Notes under the pieces: model-generated
The model's input: the letters and a program-made list of their open reading frames with translations, nothing else
Told to the model about the DNA's origin: nothing
Databases searched by the model: none
Part shown: positions 1 through 11,060 of the stretch, piece by piece
How the letters are laid out: each line of letters starts with the position of its first letter
Position numbering within the stretch: position 1 is the first letter of the stretch
Position numbers and translations under genes: made by a program
Source: Symbiodinium natans
Taxonomy: Eukaryota; Sar; Dinophyceae; Suessiales; Symbiodiniaceae
Length of the DNA stretch: 64,000 nt
Direction of reading: 5' to 3'
Assembly (NCBI GenBank): GCA_905221605.1
Contig: CAJNDS010001447.1
Coordinates: 275,001-339,000, forward strand

Positions 1-480
1 GTAAATAGAGTCTCAGGTAAAGCCTAAAGCGTAAACCCCCAGGGTCTAGGGTCTAGCGTGCAGGGTTTCATTTAGGCTTTAGGGGCTTGAGGGGCTCAGG
101 CTTCCGGGCTGTGGCTTTGTGGGTTGCAAAGAATTTTCGGGCCAAAACCCTAAACCCGTAACCCTTAAACCTTCAACCCTAAACCCTTAACCCTTAACCC
201 TAAACCCTAAACCCTACATGTAATGTTTGGAGGGGCTTGGGAGCCCCAAAGCTGCTTTCAACGCTTAAGCAGTGTGCAAGACCATGTGCCTGAGGCTGCC
301 GTTTGGCAATCCATCTGATCCCAAATCCCTAAACCCCAAGTAGGCCCTCTCAGCCCCCCTTAAACCCTAAAACCTAAACCCTAAACCCTAAACCCTAAAC
401 CCTAAACCGAAACTCTCGGATGCCCAGTACCCGCAGTCCTATGTCAGGTTCAGGGTTCAGGGTTTCGGGTTCTGTTTAGG

Positions 481-752
481 GTTTATAGGGTTTATAGGGT
501 TTATAGGGTTTATAGGGTTTATAGGGTTTATAGGGTTTATAGGGTTTATAGGGTTCATAGGTTTATAGGGTTTACAGGGTTTATAGGGTTTATAGGGTTT
601 ACAGGGTTTATAGGGTCCATAGGGTTTATGGGGTTCAAAGGGTTTAGGGTTTATAGGGTTTATAGGGTTTATAGGGTTTATAGGGTTTATAGGGTTTATA
701 GGGTTTATAGGGTTTATAGGGTTTATAGGGTTTATAGGGTTTATAGGGTGTA
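481..752. repeat. Variant array of the 9-mer TTTATAGGG
   Basis: About thirty tandem copies of a nonamer equal to the telomeric heptamer with TA inserted, with occasional point variants. The local uniformity implies in-place expansion of a mutant unit. An apparent 103-residue minus-strand reading frame (Asn-Pro-Ile repeats) is only a translation of this repeat. Smaller blocks of the same variant lie near 10761-10815 and 16441-16530. Confidence 0.95.
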
Positions 753-901
753 GGGTTTCGGGCTGCACGTGCGCGAACCGGCGACCGCTCTCAACTCGAC
801 ACCCTCAAGCCGAAACGCCCAAAACTCGTCTTTCGTACCTATATTCTAGGGTTTAGGGTTTAGGGTTTAGGGTTTAGGGTAATTTCATGGCCCCTTAGTC
901 A

Positions 902-1011
902 TGGTAGCCCAGTGGTACCCGAACCTCTTTGTTTGGTTCAAGGTTCCCTTCTAAAGTAACCAACCCAAACGAGGGTGCCCGCATGGTCATATGGTTGCTG
1001 GGCTACCAAGT
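902..1011. mobile_element. Family B MITE-like element
   Basis: Inverted ends GGTAGCCCAGTGG and the complementary CTGGGCTACCAAG enclose about 80 bp that itself folds (GGTTCCC...). The same element recurs at 8639, 19788, 25072 and 27395. The 5' end supplies G|GTAGCC and the 3' end ACCAAG|T, that is GT and AG near the borders. Confidence 0.75.
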
Positions 1012-1129
1012 AATCTTTGTGGTGCTTTACTGGTAACTTTACATCTTTAGCCTTTTTTGGGTTTATTGGGTTTCTTAATAAGGCAGCTAAAAGTCTATTT
1101 TTTGCTACCCTCCTAAGTGCAGCCAAGTA
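1012..1129. mobile_element. Family C MITE-like element (introner candidate)
   Basis: Copy of a roughly 116-bp element also found at 55379 and 61568. Ends are CTTTGTGGTGCTTT and AAGTGCAGCCAAGT, an imperfect inverted repeat. GT to AG spans about 104 nt. Here it is nested in a family E element, not between visible exons. Confidence 0.75.
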
Positions 1130-1429
1130 ATAGTTAACGTATATATGGTCCCTTCCTTTAAAGGGCTCCCCAATCAAGGGCCCATATTGAGGGACCATGC
1201 AACTACCCTTCGAAATGTCCCTTACGGAAGCCTTGTTTATGGCTACCCAGAGGCGCCCTCTCCTTTCCTAGATCCTAGAACCTAAACCCCAAACTCCCGG
1301 CACCCAAAAAAAGTCCCGGCACCCTAAACTCCCTAAACCTCATACTCCCTAAACCCTAAACCCCAAACTCTCTAAACCCTAGACCCGAAACCCTCCACCC
1401 TAAACCCCGCACGCTCAAACCCTACACAG

Positions 1430-4400
1430 GAGTTTTTGCCCAAAGTGGATTTCAAGATCTCCAAGCCGACTGTCCGATGGTTTCTGCAGTGCTACATTGT
1501 TTACGCAAGGCGCTTTCTGAGGGTTTAAGGTTCAGGGTTCAGGGTGTTTGGGGTTTCTGGGGCGTGGAGTTCTTAGATGTCTGTAATTAGGGGAAACAGA
1601 TTGTCGTTTATGAGTTTGGGGCTTCGGGGCTTCCCGAGCGTGTAGAGCTTCGTTGTTTTGCTAGGGTTTGTGTTTAGAGTTTTATCGGGGATATACATAC
1701 ATATATATATATATAGGTTAATATATGTGCAAGTAAATAAACAGATACAGAAAAGGCATGTCTTTATACGTATGTTTACAGCGCCGTTTAGGAGGTTAGG
1801 GTTGACGTTATGTGGGATAATCCTAAACCCCAAGCCCTAAGAGTGGGTGTTAAGAGGACTTGGGCTTAGAGTTCGGGTTTAGGGTTGAGGTTTCGGGTTT
1901 AGGGTTCAGGGCTTGAGGGTTTCGGGCTCAGACTTGCAGACCCCAACAGCTGTCTTCATACGTATTCTCCCCAAAGCTCTCTCGCTGCGCGAACTCGTGG
2001 CGGGCCTCTAAACGAACTCCCGCCCTAAACCCTAGACCTGAACCCTAAACCCTGAACCCTAAACTCTACCCTGAACCCTAAACGCCAAAACCTAAACCCT
2101 AAGCCCTAAAAACCCAAACATTCGTTTTGCCAGCGCTTTCACTTTAAGAGACACTTCGGGTACCATGGGGTGTAGATCCAGGCAAGCTGAGGTTTACGAG
2201 TTGATCAGTTGAGGGGCTACGGGTTCAGGTTGTAGGGTCTAAGGGTTTAGGGTTTTAGGTATGTTGGGGGTTTAGGGGGCTTCCCACTCGCACAGGTTCA
2301 ACGCCAAAGACTTGGTCGGGCGGACGTCGCCTGAGCCCCGGATGTAGGACATTTGCCCTCAATACCATCCTGAAGCGAAGAAAGCCAAATCGTCCCTAAA
2401 ATCCTAAACTCGAAACCTAAAAACTTTAAGCCCTAGCTAAGCTCTGAAATCCTTGGCTGGGGCGTGGCTTCGAACTGAGGGTTTAGGCTTAGGCTTGTGG
2501 GGCTTAGGTATTGGGTTTCAGGGGTGTTGCGAGTGTGCCCGGGGAGCCGCAAACCCTTAATTCAGGAAAAGACATCTCAGGCCAACCCTAAACCCTACAG
2601 CCCAAACTGGCCCAAACGCTAAACCCTGAACCCCAAGCCCCCTAAACCCTGAACCGCTGGCAATAGGAGTTTGAGAATTTTAAGATCAGGTCCTTCATCG
2701 CCGACCTAATGCTGTTGGACTTTGCCCTCATCGACTACATGTCGGGGCCCCAAGATTGGAGTGGTCCAATGGTTAAGGTTTGGGGTTTAGGGTTTGGGGT
2801 TTGGGGTTGTGGGTTTGGAGTCGAGGGCCCTCCAAGAGCACTCCAAGAAGGAACCCCCCCCCCCCCTAGACGGTTCAGACCTTGATTCAGAACCCCGAGC
2901 CCTACCTGAGAAAACAGAAATAAGCCGTAAGCCCTAAACCCTAAGTCCACCAGAAACCTACGGATTCTGTTTCGGTTTTAGGGTTGAGGCTTCGACGACA
3001 AAAGGCCGTGTTCTCTGGAGAGCTCCTTTCACCAGCCCAGAGCAAGCTTCGCAGACCGATACCTTGCACCCTCAACTCTAAAACTCCCCAATGGGGCTTC
3101 GGAGAATGGGCTTCCCTAAGGCTCCAAGGAAACAAACAACACCTACATTGGGGTCTAACGTGTGTAAGTGATACCTACCTTGGGCTATTTGGAGTCTTAA
3201 GGTTTTTTGTGGTCCTTCTCATAATTTGGGTTTATAGTAGAGGTCCCTCATTTTCGCAAACCCCTAAAGGCCAAAGAGAAGCCGCGAGCCCAGGCCTTCT
3301 CTCAAGGCACAGTGCGCTTTGCTTTTGGCCGTCTTCTTGGTGCAGGAGGCGTGTCACCCTAAACCCTATAGGGCTTATAGGGTTCAGGGCCTAAACCCTA
3401 AACCCTAAACCCTAAACCCTAAACCCTAAAAAGTTTAGGGTGTTCGGCCTTTTGCGCCAGGGCTCCATAAGCCCCAGAATTGGGCAGTTGACGGCCCATC
3501 CCGCTCACGACATCTCACCGGAAAAACACCAAACCCTCAACCGGTTTAGGGTTTAGGGTTTAGGGAGGGCCTCATCCCTCCCTAAACCCCAAGCCCTGAA
3601 CACCGCCCGAAATCCTCGAGCTTCACGCCCCAAATCCTAGGTGCCAAGGCCCTAAACCCTAAACCCTAAACTCCCTAAACCCTAAACCCTAAACCCTAAA
3701 CCCTAAACTCTGAACTGGAATCTCCCAACCCCACCCCAGAAGCCTAAATTTTGGGAACCGGCGACGAGACCTGCAGCCCGGGAGTCCCCCCAAACGGGTA
3801 CCTAAAGAGCATATACAAGTGGGGTTTAGGATGGTTTTAGGTTTAGGGTTTTAGGGTTTTAGGTTTTAGGGTTTAGGGTTTAGGGTTTAAGGTCCCATAC
3901 GGTAGCCTTAGGGCCTATACCATGTAGTCACGTGGACCCTGAAGATTCTAAACCCTAAGCCCTAAACCCACAGAGACTCTCAGCCCATGACGCTCTAGGT
4001 GTTGGGGTTCGCAGCCCAAGTTGATGCCCTGGCCTACACCCCAAACCCTAAGCCCTAAATCTTAAACCCTAAACCCCGAACCCGAAACCCTAAACCCCAA
4101 ACCCCTCAACTCCAAACCCTAACCCCGTTTCCCTAAACCCCAAGCTCCAAACCCTAGTTGAACCCCCAAACACCTAAAAACCCTAAACCCTAAACACTAA
4201 ACCCCGGAACTGGGCCCGCAACCTCAAACCTGGGCCCCAAAAGGAGCTGAAGCAAAGGCAGGAGCAAGCCGCGAAGGAGCTTTTGTGCTGTGTCCTAGGT
4301 GTCCTAAATCCTAAACCCTTAACCCTGAACCCTAAATCCCTAAACCCTAAACCCTAAACCCTAAACCCCTAAACCCTAAACCCCTAAACCATAAACCCTA

Positions 4401-5570
4401 TAAGCCCTAAACCCTAGGAATTTGGGCTTCTTCAGGAGACCCCGAAGAGCCTAAACAGTTGCCAATACCATTGTATCCCCTAGAACCACTACAAATATTG
4501 AGACAAACTACCCAAACTAACCCAAACTACACATTCTTTATTGATATAGGGTTTAGGGTTTAGGGTTTAGGGTTTATGGCTCCTACTTGATGGTTGCTTG
4601 GGTCTGGGTAGTTGGGGTCGGAAACCCTGTGCCTGAGCCCAATCCCATGAGGGTGGTTCCTTTAAGAAGGCTTATTTAATGTTGGGGTATAGACGGCTTA
4701 TGTTGGGAAGTGCCTATGCAACAAGGGCCGTCCTGTTGCTGGTTGCATGTACTTAACTCAGGTTGGGGCGTGTCTGTGTCTGTGTCTGTGTCTGTGTGTA
4801 TGTATATGGGGGTTTACGAAAATAGCAGACCCCTAAAATGAACCCCCAAATAGTAAGATTCTCTTATAATAAGGACCCCAATAAGGTAGCCCCTAATTTT
4901 TGGAAACGCCCATATGGGTGTGAATGTATACGTGTGTGTGTGCCTTGAAGGACGGGAAGACCTCGTCCTCCGACAGGCAGTCAGAAGCGGGTAGGGTGGG
5001 GACCACGACGGTTGCCTGGCCTTACGTGAGCCCTTGGCTACATTCTGCACTCAACTCACGCGCAACCATAAGTCCGAAACCTCCGTGTTAAAGGGGAGAG
5101 CCGAGATGAACCCTGCACTCTCAATTTAGGAAACCTAGAACAACCCTGAAGCTTATTCCCGATTAGTTCACCAGTAGGAACACTGAATCTTAATCCCTGA
5201 AGCTACGTTTTTAGGGGTATATTTCTTCAGCCCCTCGCTCACTTGAGGGTCCATCTTCCTCACTGCAATAGCAGGGAATCCATCGCGAATCCTCTTGGTA
5301 GTCCCTGGATATAAGTACTATGTTCTACCCAAATAGCCTTCTAGAAGGCAGGATACCCCAGACCCTAACCCCTAAAAGCCCTTAACGCCCTAAAAGCCCT
5401 GAAAACCCATGAAGCCCTGAAAAGGCCTTAAAAGCCCTAGAAACTCCAAAACCCTACCTCTTCTTAGGCCCATTGAACCCTACTGGGTTCTTGTTCGGGA
5501 ACTGAAGTTGCCATGGCAGGGCTACAGAGTCATTCAAGAAGTGCCCATACGGCGAGAACGTAATATTTAG
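1430..5570 (+). CDS. Multi-exon gene model, unknown protein, ending in TAG
   Basis: Exon islands at 1430-1522, 2667-2777, 2954-2974, 3461-3543, 3740-3823, then 4244-4298, 4436-4550 and 5468-5570. The first five agree in phase, and the last three agree in phase to a TAG at 5568-5570. The link between 3823 and 4244 (with a possible exon at 3974-3998) is unresolved. The second exon reads ...FIADLMLLDFALIDYMS..., preceded by AATAG and followed by AAG|GTTTGG. The last exon follows a strong acceptor (CCTACCTCTTCTTAG) and reads ...PYWVLVRELKLPWQGY.... A further island at 811-850 could lie upstream. I do not recognise the family. Introns carry heptamer arrays, and one holds a family F element. Confidence 0.45.
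4806..4913 (-). mobile_element. Family F element, minus orientation
   Basis: The reverse complement reads GGCGTTTCCAAAAATTAGGG...CCTTATTATAAG...CTACTATTTGGGGG, matching the family F copies at 8826, 58446 and others. It lies in a heptamer-bounded intron of the first gene model. Confidence 0.65.
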
Positions 5571-5784
5571 CTCCTAGGTTTTTGGGTTTAGGGTTTCAGG
5601 TTTAGGGTTTCGGGTTTAGGCTTTCGGGCTTAGGTAACCAAATACCCCTCATCATTGAATGGGTCCAGCACCCGTTGTCAGTACCAAGCAGCTGCTCCTT
5701 ACGGAAGCTATTCTTACTTGGAGGTTCAGGGTACGTATTCACCCCATAATGTATAGATGAATAAATAGAAATAAATATGGATAT

Positions 5785-5863
5785 AGCTCTCTCTCTCTCT
5801 CGATATATATATATATATATGAATAAATAGAAATAAATATGGATATAGCTCTCTCTCTCTCTC

Positions 5864-5902
<39 letters not shown>

Positions 5903-5990
5903 TATTTATTTACATCAGTCAATAAATAAAGAGATAAAGAATAGATAAACAAATAAATAAATAACACATCTATATATATATATATATATA
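5785..5990. repeat. CT and AT dinucleotide microsatellites with a duplicated unit
   Basis: Two near-identical copies of a 60-bp unit (AAATAGAAATAAATATGG, then CT repeats, then AT repeats) in tandem, followed by AT-rich sequence with a further AT run ending near 5990. Confidence 0.9.
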
Positions 5991-6029
5991 TAGAGGTTTA
6001 GGGTTTGGGGTTTAGGGTTTAGGGTTCAG

Positions 6030-6127
6030 GGTATTAACAACCCAATGAGAACCATATTAGGGCACTTAAGGGGCGGAGAAGTGGGTCATAAGCACAGTTG
6101 GTTAGTAAGTACCATGAACCTCCAAGT
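6030..6127. mobile_element. Family A MITE-like element, 5' end damaged
   Basis: Contains the diagnostic core CATATTAGGGCACTTAAG and ends GTACCATGAACCTCCAAGT, as in the copies at 12703, 19573, 23651 and 63473. The 5' inverted end is reduced to a short remnant. Confidence 0.7.
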
Positions 6128-6630
6128 CGGATAGTTACCTATGGCCCCTTCGTATGTCCCCTTAACAGGGGACCCCTTATATACCCACAAAATATTGGGG
6201 TTTAGGGTTTAGGGTTTAGGGTTTAGGGTCTAGGGTTTAGGGTTTAGGTTTAGGGTTCAGAACCCTTGAAAGGAGGTAAAGGGACCATGCTCCGGGCCGA
6301 TATAACTACCCTTAGAGCTATCCATCCGCACAACCCTAAACCCTAAACCCTAAACCCTAAACCCTAAACCCTAAACCCTAAACCCTAAACCCTAAACCCT
6401 AAACCCTAAACCCTAGCCCCACAACTAAATTTGCATCGAAGCTCTTGCGTCCTGTAAACTATCTGCCCAGGGATCGGGCTTGTGTGACACTAAGCCCTGA
6501 TTTAAACCTCTAAACCCTACGCCCCAAACTCTAAATCATCTCCCCGTCAGTCCCCTAGCTGGGAATCACCCTAAACCCACCCTAAATCCGAAGCCCTAAA
6601 CCCTAAACCGTGAGCATAATCTCCAAGCAG

Positions 6631-7464
6631 GCAGTGCATCAAGTCTCGTCCAATGGAGAGCAGCCTCCCGCGACGACCTGAGTTGTCAGTTTCGGGTTTT
6701 AGGTGTTTAGGGTGTAGGGTTTCAGGGTTTTAGGGGTTTAGGGTTTTAGGGGTTTAGGGTGCAGGGAGTTAGGGTGGAGGGTTTTAGGGGTTTAGGGGTT
6801 TAGGGGTTTTAGGGCTTTGTGAGTTTTGGGTTTTGGGGTCTTAGGGTTTTAGGGTTTAGGGCTTGGGGGCCGCAAGACGAAATACGGTATTTGGACACGC
6901 TGCGCTGCTGCGCTTCGTTCGGGTTTAGGGTTAGGTCCCCCAGGAGCAGGTTGTTGGCTTCGAGGCAAGAGGCAGCAGGGAGACCCTAAGACCCTAAGAC
7001 CCTAGGACCCTAAGACCCTAGGACCCTAAGACCCTAAGACCCTAGGACCCTAAGACCCTAAGACCCTAGGACCCTAAGACCCTAAGACCCTAAGACCCTA
7101 AGACCCTAAGACCCTAGGACCCTAAGACCCTAAAACCCTAATTAAGACCCTAAGACCCTAAGACCCTAGGATGCGCAACTTCGTTAGAGCCGATGTTGTG
7201 ACTCCCGGGACCAAAAGGGAAGGTTTTAGGGTTTAAGGGTTTGGGGTTGAAGGTTTAAGGTTTCAGGGTTTAAGGGGTTAAGGGTTTAAGGGTTTAGGTT
7301 TTTGAGGGTTTAAGGGTTTAAGGGTTTAGGGTTTTTGACGGTTTAAGGGTTTAGGGTTGAAGGTAGGCCCTCCTGACATTTCATGTTGCATTGTGCCGTA
7401 TATTGGGTTGAAGAGGATTCCCTGGGACTCCATTTACTTGCAGTTTAGTAGTAACTACCCCTGA
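6631..7464 (+). CDS. Multi-exon gene model, unknown protein, ending in TGA
   Basis: Exons 6631-6688, 6860-6922, 6944-6979, 7170-7222 and 7367-7464. The fourth reads MRNFVRADVVTPGTKREG and ends GAAG|GTTTTAGGG. The last is entered after GGTAG in matching phase and reads ...ISCCIVPYIGLKRIPWDSIY... to TGA at 7462-7464. The second exon starts at an acceptor inside a heptamer (TTTAG|GGC). Exons two and three are separated by only 21 nt (6923-6943), which starts GTTTAGG and ends CCCCCAG. The junction from exon three to four would need a non-GT donor. Family not recognised. Confidence 0.42.
6983..7170. repeat. Heptamer variant array AGACCCT / AGGACCCT
   Basis: About 26 tandem units of a derived heptamer in which CCCTAAA has become CCCTAAGA or CCCTAGGA. 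A homogenised local variant of the telomere-like repeat. Confidence 0.93.
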
Positions 7465-8044
7465 ATAAGTAGGTATGACACATTAAACTGTAGGAAAAGA
7501 GAGTTGCAGGCCCAACCTAGTTAAAGGGCGCCTGGCACAAAAGAAAAGGTGCCTCACAGAGGGGGGCTATTTCAGGGTTTAGGGTTTAGGGTCTATAGGT
7601 GCATCAGGCCATGCCATGTGGCATGGCAGCAAGAAAAACTCAGGGTGCTGAGGGTTTAGGGTTCTCACCGGTTAGGGTTTAGGGTTTAGGGTTCGCAGGG
7701 TTAGGGTTTAGGGTTTAGGGTTTAGGGTTTAGGGTTTATGTTTTAGGGGGGGTTTCCTTGACCCGAAGCACATAAATCAGCCACATCTCATCAAGCCCTC
7801 CTGGAGCCTTCAAACCCAGCAAACCCTACTGTAGCTCCTAAGCCTCGAGAATTTGAAGGTCTTAAACCTGAACTCCTAAAGTGCCTCAGACAATCCCTTA
7901 AAAGGGTGTTTTGAAACACGGGGATTCGAGGCACCTGTATCCTTGGTTCTCCTTGAAGAATTAGTAGGAAACCTGAAGCTTTGAAGTCTGGTACCTGAGC
8001 TCACATGGTTCACGCGTAACCCAAAGGAAGCTGAAGCCTAGTAT

Positions 8045-8138
8045 TTGAATAACTAGTAATGATATTCCCTTAAGTTCCCTATCTAGTTATACTCTAGTAG
8101 CCCCCAAAAACCTTGTTCTAATTATTCAGGAATTCAGG
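8045..8138. mobile_element. Family G element
   Basis: Text ATATTCCCTTAAGTTCCC...ATACTCTAGTAGCCCCC...TTCTAATTATTCAGG recurs in diverged form at 11697, 23317 and 59350. Confidence 0.55.
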
Positions 8139-8212
8139 ATGAAACCCTAAACCCTCTAAACCCCCAAAGGCCCCATAAAAGCCCGCGAAACCCAAAAACC
8201 TGAAGCCTAAAG

Positions 8213-9742
8213 GTCTCTCGACCACTGGGACCACTACGTCCGTGAAGGGGCGTGCGCATCGAACGTGGCTGTGGACACGGCGATGTGCCTGCAGGTGGGA
8301 TGCAATTGAGAGGGTTTAGGGTTTAGGGTTTAGGGTTTAGGTTTAGGGTTTAGGCATCAGGGTTTGGACGAAGGCTCTTTTCGGACTTGAGCGCTCAGAC
8401 ACGATTCTTGCCCAGACCCCCTATTTGTAGTTTTGGTGAGTACCTTTCCCTGCTGGTTGAACATAATGAGAAGTGTGGTGTTCACCCAAAAGGTGGAGCT
8501 AGCGTTAAGCTCCATGGGGGGTCTCGGTCATTCTGCCCTCTAAACCCCAAACCCTAAACCTTAAACCCTAAACCCTAACTCATGGAGGCTGCAATGTTTG
8601 TTCATCACCCATGCTGGGGTTCGAAATTTGCCCATTGACCTTGGTGGCCCAGTGGTACACGTTACCCTTTCTGTTGATTCTGGGTTCCCGTTTAAAGTAA
8701 CCACCCGAAAAAACGGTACCCTTATTATAAGATGGGTACTGGGATATCTTTAGAACTCCCACATCAAGGGTTCGGTTGTGCCCCCAGAGTCATCCTCCTA
8801 GAAGGTTCCCCCAAGAGAAGCTTCTTTTGAGGATTTCCGAAATTAGGGGTACCTTGTGGGGGTCCTTATTATGATGGAATCCTACTATTTGGGGTTCTAC
8901 ACTAGGGGTCCCTCGTATTACGCCGCCTTACGCTTCACTTCATTTACTTCGGCTTCCGGGTTGTTTCGTTCACACGTGAACTCTACATTTATAATATGAA
9001 GATAACACCCCGGAATGATAGGTGGTGCTTGTGAGCGCGGGCAAGGGCGTACCAGGAGTTTACAATAGGATTTCCAAGGTGAAGAGAGTGTGTGAATAAG
9101 AGAATGAATGAGCCTGCGAATGAATGAACGCCGGAAACCCGCATATGGGCAGCTTATGGATCTCAGAAGAAGAAGAACGCAGGAGTACAACTTTAGGGGC
9201 TACAGCCCTGAATCCCCACAGCCGATGGTGGTAAACCCGAAACCCTAAACCCTAAACCCTAAACCCTAAACCCTAAACCCTAAACCCTAAACCTCGAAGT
9301 GGCCTTTGAAAGATGTCGGATTTTGGCCCCTGAGGTTTAACAAGTCGGCTGTTGCTAAGTATCTTTCGAGTTGCTGTGAAAGGCTTTGTAGTTACTGACA
9401 GGTTTAGGGTTTAGGGTTTAGGGTGTAGGGTTTAGGGTTTAGGGTTTAGGGTTTAGGGTTTCTCAGTTTAAGGTCATCAACAAGCTAGAACTCAGTCTGC
9501 ATACAAGCCGGTCCCATCTCAAGCCTACAACTCCCCAACCAACCCAATCTTAGGCCTATCAGACTCCTAAAGCCTCCACCTCCGAATTTCCGCACTCCGG
9601 CACTGAATCCTAAAAACCCTCAACACCCTAAAAGCCCTAAACCCCGCAGGAAGTGGTGCGGATGCTTGTGGACAAGCGAAGAGAGTGGAAGAAAGCCCAA
9701 TTAACTGCTGTCCGGGCCTCACGGTTTGCCTTATCACGCTGA
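8213..9742 (+). CDS. Gene model with a convincing terminal exon, unknown protein
   Basis: Exon 8213-8294 reads SLDHWDHYVREG... to CAG|GTGGGA. Island 9303-9337 can read VAFERCRILAPE to GAG|GTTTAAC. Terminal exon 9650-9742 follows CCCCGCAG and reads EVVRMLVDKRREWKKAQLTA to TGA, with strongly coding-like composition. A candidate first exon with ATG at 7611 (MPCGMAARKTQGAE) lies upstream, but its phase does not match 8213. The intron contains family B and F elements. Exon order is inferred, and 9303-9398 is also open on the minus strand. Confidence 0.38.
8639..8752. mobile_element. Family B MITE-like element, diverged
   Basis: Starts TTGGTGGCCCAGTGGTAC and keeps the internal GGTTCCC and GGTACCC inverted motifs. 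The 3' end has lost most of its CTACCAAG match. Confidence 0.65.
8826..8922. mobile_element. Family F element
   Basis: Reads TTTCCGAAATTAGGGGTACC, then GTCCTTATTATGATGG, then CTACTATTTGGGGTTC. The best-preserved plus-strand member of the family. Confidence 0.65.
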
Positions 9743-9828
9743 CTGTCTTCCAGTGCTTCGAGGTTCAGGGTTGAGGGTCAGGGTTTAGTGTTTAGGGTCT
9801 ACGTAGGGTCAGGGGACTCAGGGGACTC

Positions 9829-9857
9829 GGGGGGGGGGGGGGGGGGGGGGGGGGGGG
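9829..9857. repeat. Poly-G run of 29
   Basis: An uninterrupted G run joined directly to a partial family A element (9860-9907). Similar G or C runs of 15-33 bp recur at 10171, 11732, 16155, 16577, 33169, 35490, 47413, 52352, 57186, 58710, 60164 and 61899. Confidence 0.97.
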
Positions 9858-10291
9858 TGATAAGTACAGCTAAAATTGGGGTTAGAAGTACCCTGAACCT
9901 CCAAGTATGGCCCCTGTATGCCCCAGGTATTCAAAAACAAGTTCCCTCGCCGGTTTGAAGAGGATCACGCTTAGGATTGCTTAGGAATAATCTTCCAGTT
10001 TCAGAGTGCCATCCTACACCCTCAGACCCGAAGACCTAAACCCTAAACCCTAAACCCTAAACTCTAAACTCTAAACCCTAAACCCTAAACTATCAATCAT
10101 GGGACTCAACCTTGGTCCCCTAAGGTTCTAAGGTTGCGCCCTTTGCGTTTTTATTTTTACTTTTTGGGGACGGGGGGGGGGGGGGGGGGGGCGTTTTAGG
10201 GTTTAGGGAGTTTAGGGAGTTTAGGGAGTTTAGGGAGTTTAGGGTTTAGGGTTTAGGGTTTAGGGTCCCCCCTAAGGCAACATAAGGGCCA

Positions 10292-10430
10292 CAATAGCTA
10301 GGACTGGCGAGACGGCCCTTATTCCCAGTTTTTTTTTCGGTCTAGGTTCTAATTGCAACACCCCTTTAGACAAAAAAAGGGCACCCCTGTTTATTCCTAG
10401 GTGACTCTTGGGCCTAGCCAGGGGCTAAAC
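10292..10430. mobile_element. Family D element
   Basis: Begins GCTAGGACTGGCGAG and ends GACTCTTGGGCCTAGCCAG, with an internal GGGCACCC inverted motif and GTTTATTCCTAGG. Related copies lie at 36056, 60384 and 60783, and a fragment at 20917. Confidence 0.65.
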
Positions 10431-10496
10431 CCTAAACCCTAAACCCTAAACCCTAAGCCCTAAACCCTAAACCCTAAACCCTAAACCCTTCAGTAT

Positions 10497-10676
10497 ATTA
10501 ACGGAACCTCTTAGGGGTATATCCTTAGGGGTAGGAGTCTTAGTCCCTTGAATAAGTCGTTCAAGCCGATGGTCCGAATCCAAACCCCATACTAAGGGAC
10601 CATGAAACTACCCTGAGGTCAGAGGATCCAAAAGGAGATCCCCCTAAGGGTTCCTAAGAATGACCCAATAGTAGTG
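10497..10676. mobile_element. Family E fragment followed by a family K element
   Basis: E text ends CTAAGGGACCATGAAACTACC near 10617. From 10622 the sequence GAGGATCCAAAAGGAG... to CAATAGTAG is the reverse complement of the family K copy at 56524, so K occurs in both orientations in this window. Confidence 0.65.
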
Positions 10677-11060
10677 TAGGGTTTAGGGTTTAGGGTTTAG
10701 GGTTTAGGGTTTAGGGTTTAGGGTTTAGGGTTTAGGGTTTAGGGTTTAGGGTTTAGGGTTTATAGGGTTTATAGGGTTTATAGGGTTTATAGGGTTTATA
10801 GGGTTTATAGGGTTTAGGGTTTAGGGTTTAGCCCATCGCGTTGAAAGTTGGCGCTCAGGGTAACTGTGAGGATGGGTTTAGAGGGGGCTGTGGGCTTTTG
10901 TTTATTGGCTTTCAAGAGTTTCCACCTTCTTGTTTTAAACGGGGGGGGGGGTTCGGAGTTTCAGGTTTTTTTGGGGTTTAGGGTCGTAAACCCCGAGAGC
11001 CGCGAACCCTGAAGGGTTCATTTAGGCGGCTTGACAGTTCCCGGTTTGCAAACACACCAG

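Larger units (their letters stand above)
877..1209. mobile_element. Family E palindromic element interrupted by two other elements
   Basis: The left end (AGGGTAATTTCATGGCCCC) and the right end (ending AACTACCCTT) are inverted repeats of each other. Between them sit a family B element (902-1011) and a family C element (1012-1129) back to back, so this is a nested insertion. The remaining core is the usual E text with GGTCCCTTCC. Confidence 0.7.
5571..6630. other. Inter-model stretch: heptamers, microsatellite, elements
   Basis: Holds degenerate heptamers, a family A 5' fragment (5721-5745), the CT/AT microsatellite, a family A copy (6030-6127), an E fragment (6255-6312) and a perfect CCCTAAA array (6332-6414). 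An open island at 6416-6528 (reading ...KLLRPVNYLPRD...) could be an exon of the next model, but I cannot place its splice sites. Confidence 0.5.
9743..11060. other. Element-rich stretch between gene models
   Basis: Poly-G runs, heptamer arrays (a long TTTAGGG block at 10676-10830 with an inner TTTATAGGG patch) and elements of families A, D, E and K. A possible first exon at 10099-10130 (ATG, reading MGLNLGPL, to AAG|GTTC) is too short to claim. Confidence 0.55.

Noticed and set aside
1-450. A true chromosome end
   Set aside because: Heptamers at the left edge are degenerate, in mixed orientation, and no denser than elsewhere; the pattern is interstitial.
457-768. 103-codon minus-strand frame of Asn-Pro-Ile repeats
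   Set aside because: It is only the translation of the TTTATAGGG array; such arrays are open in several frames by composition.
2297-2395. Exon between the first and second exons of the first gene model
   Set aside because: Coding-like pieces exist in two plus frames but with a TAG between them, and the whole island is open on the minus strand; no phase-consistent choice.
6983-7170. CRISPR-like array
   Set aside because: Tandem units with no unique spacers, in a eukaryotic context.
9303-9398. 37-codon frame ending in TGA on the plus strand
   Set aside because: The same island is open on the minus strand with equally good splice borders; kept only as a possible short exon (9303-9337) of the neighbouring model.
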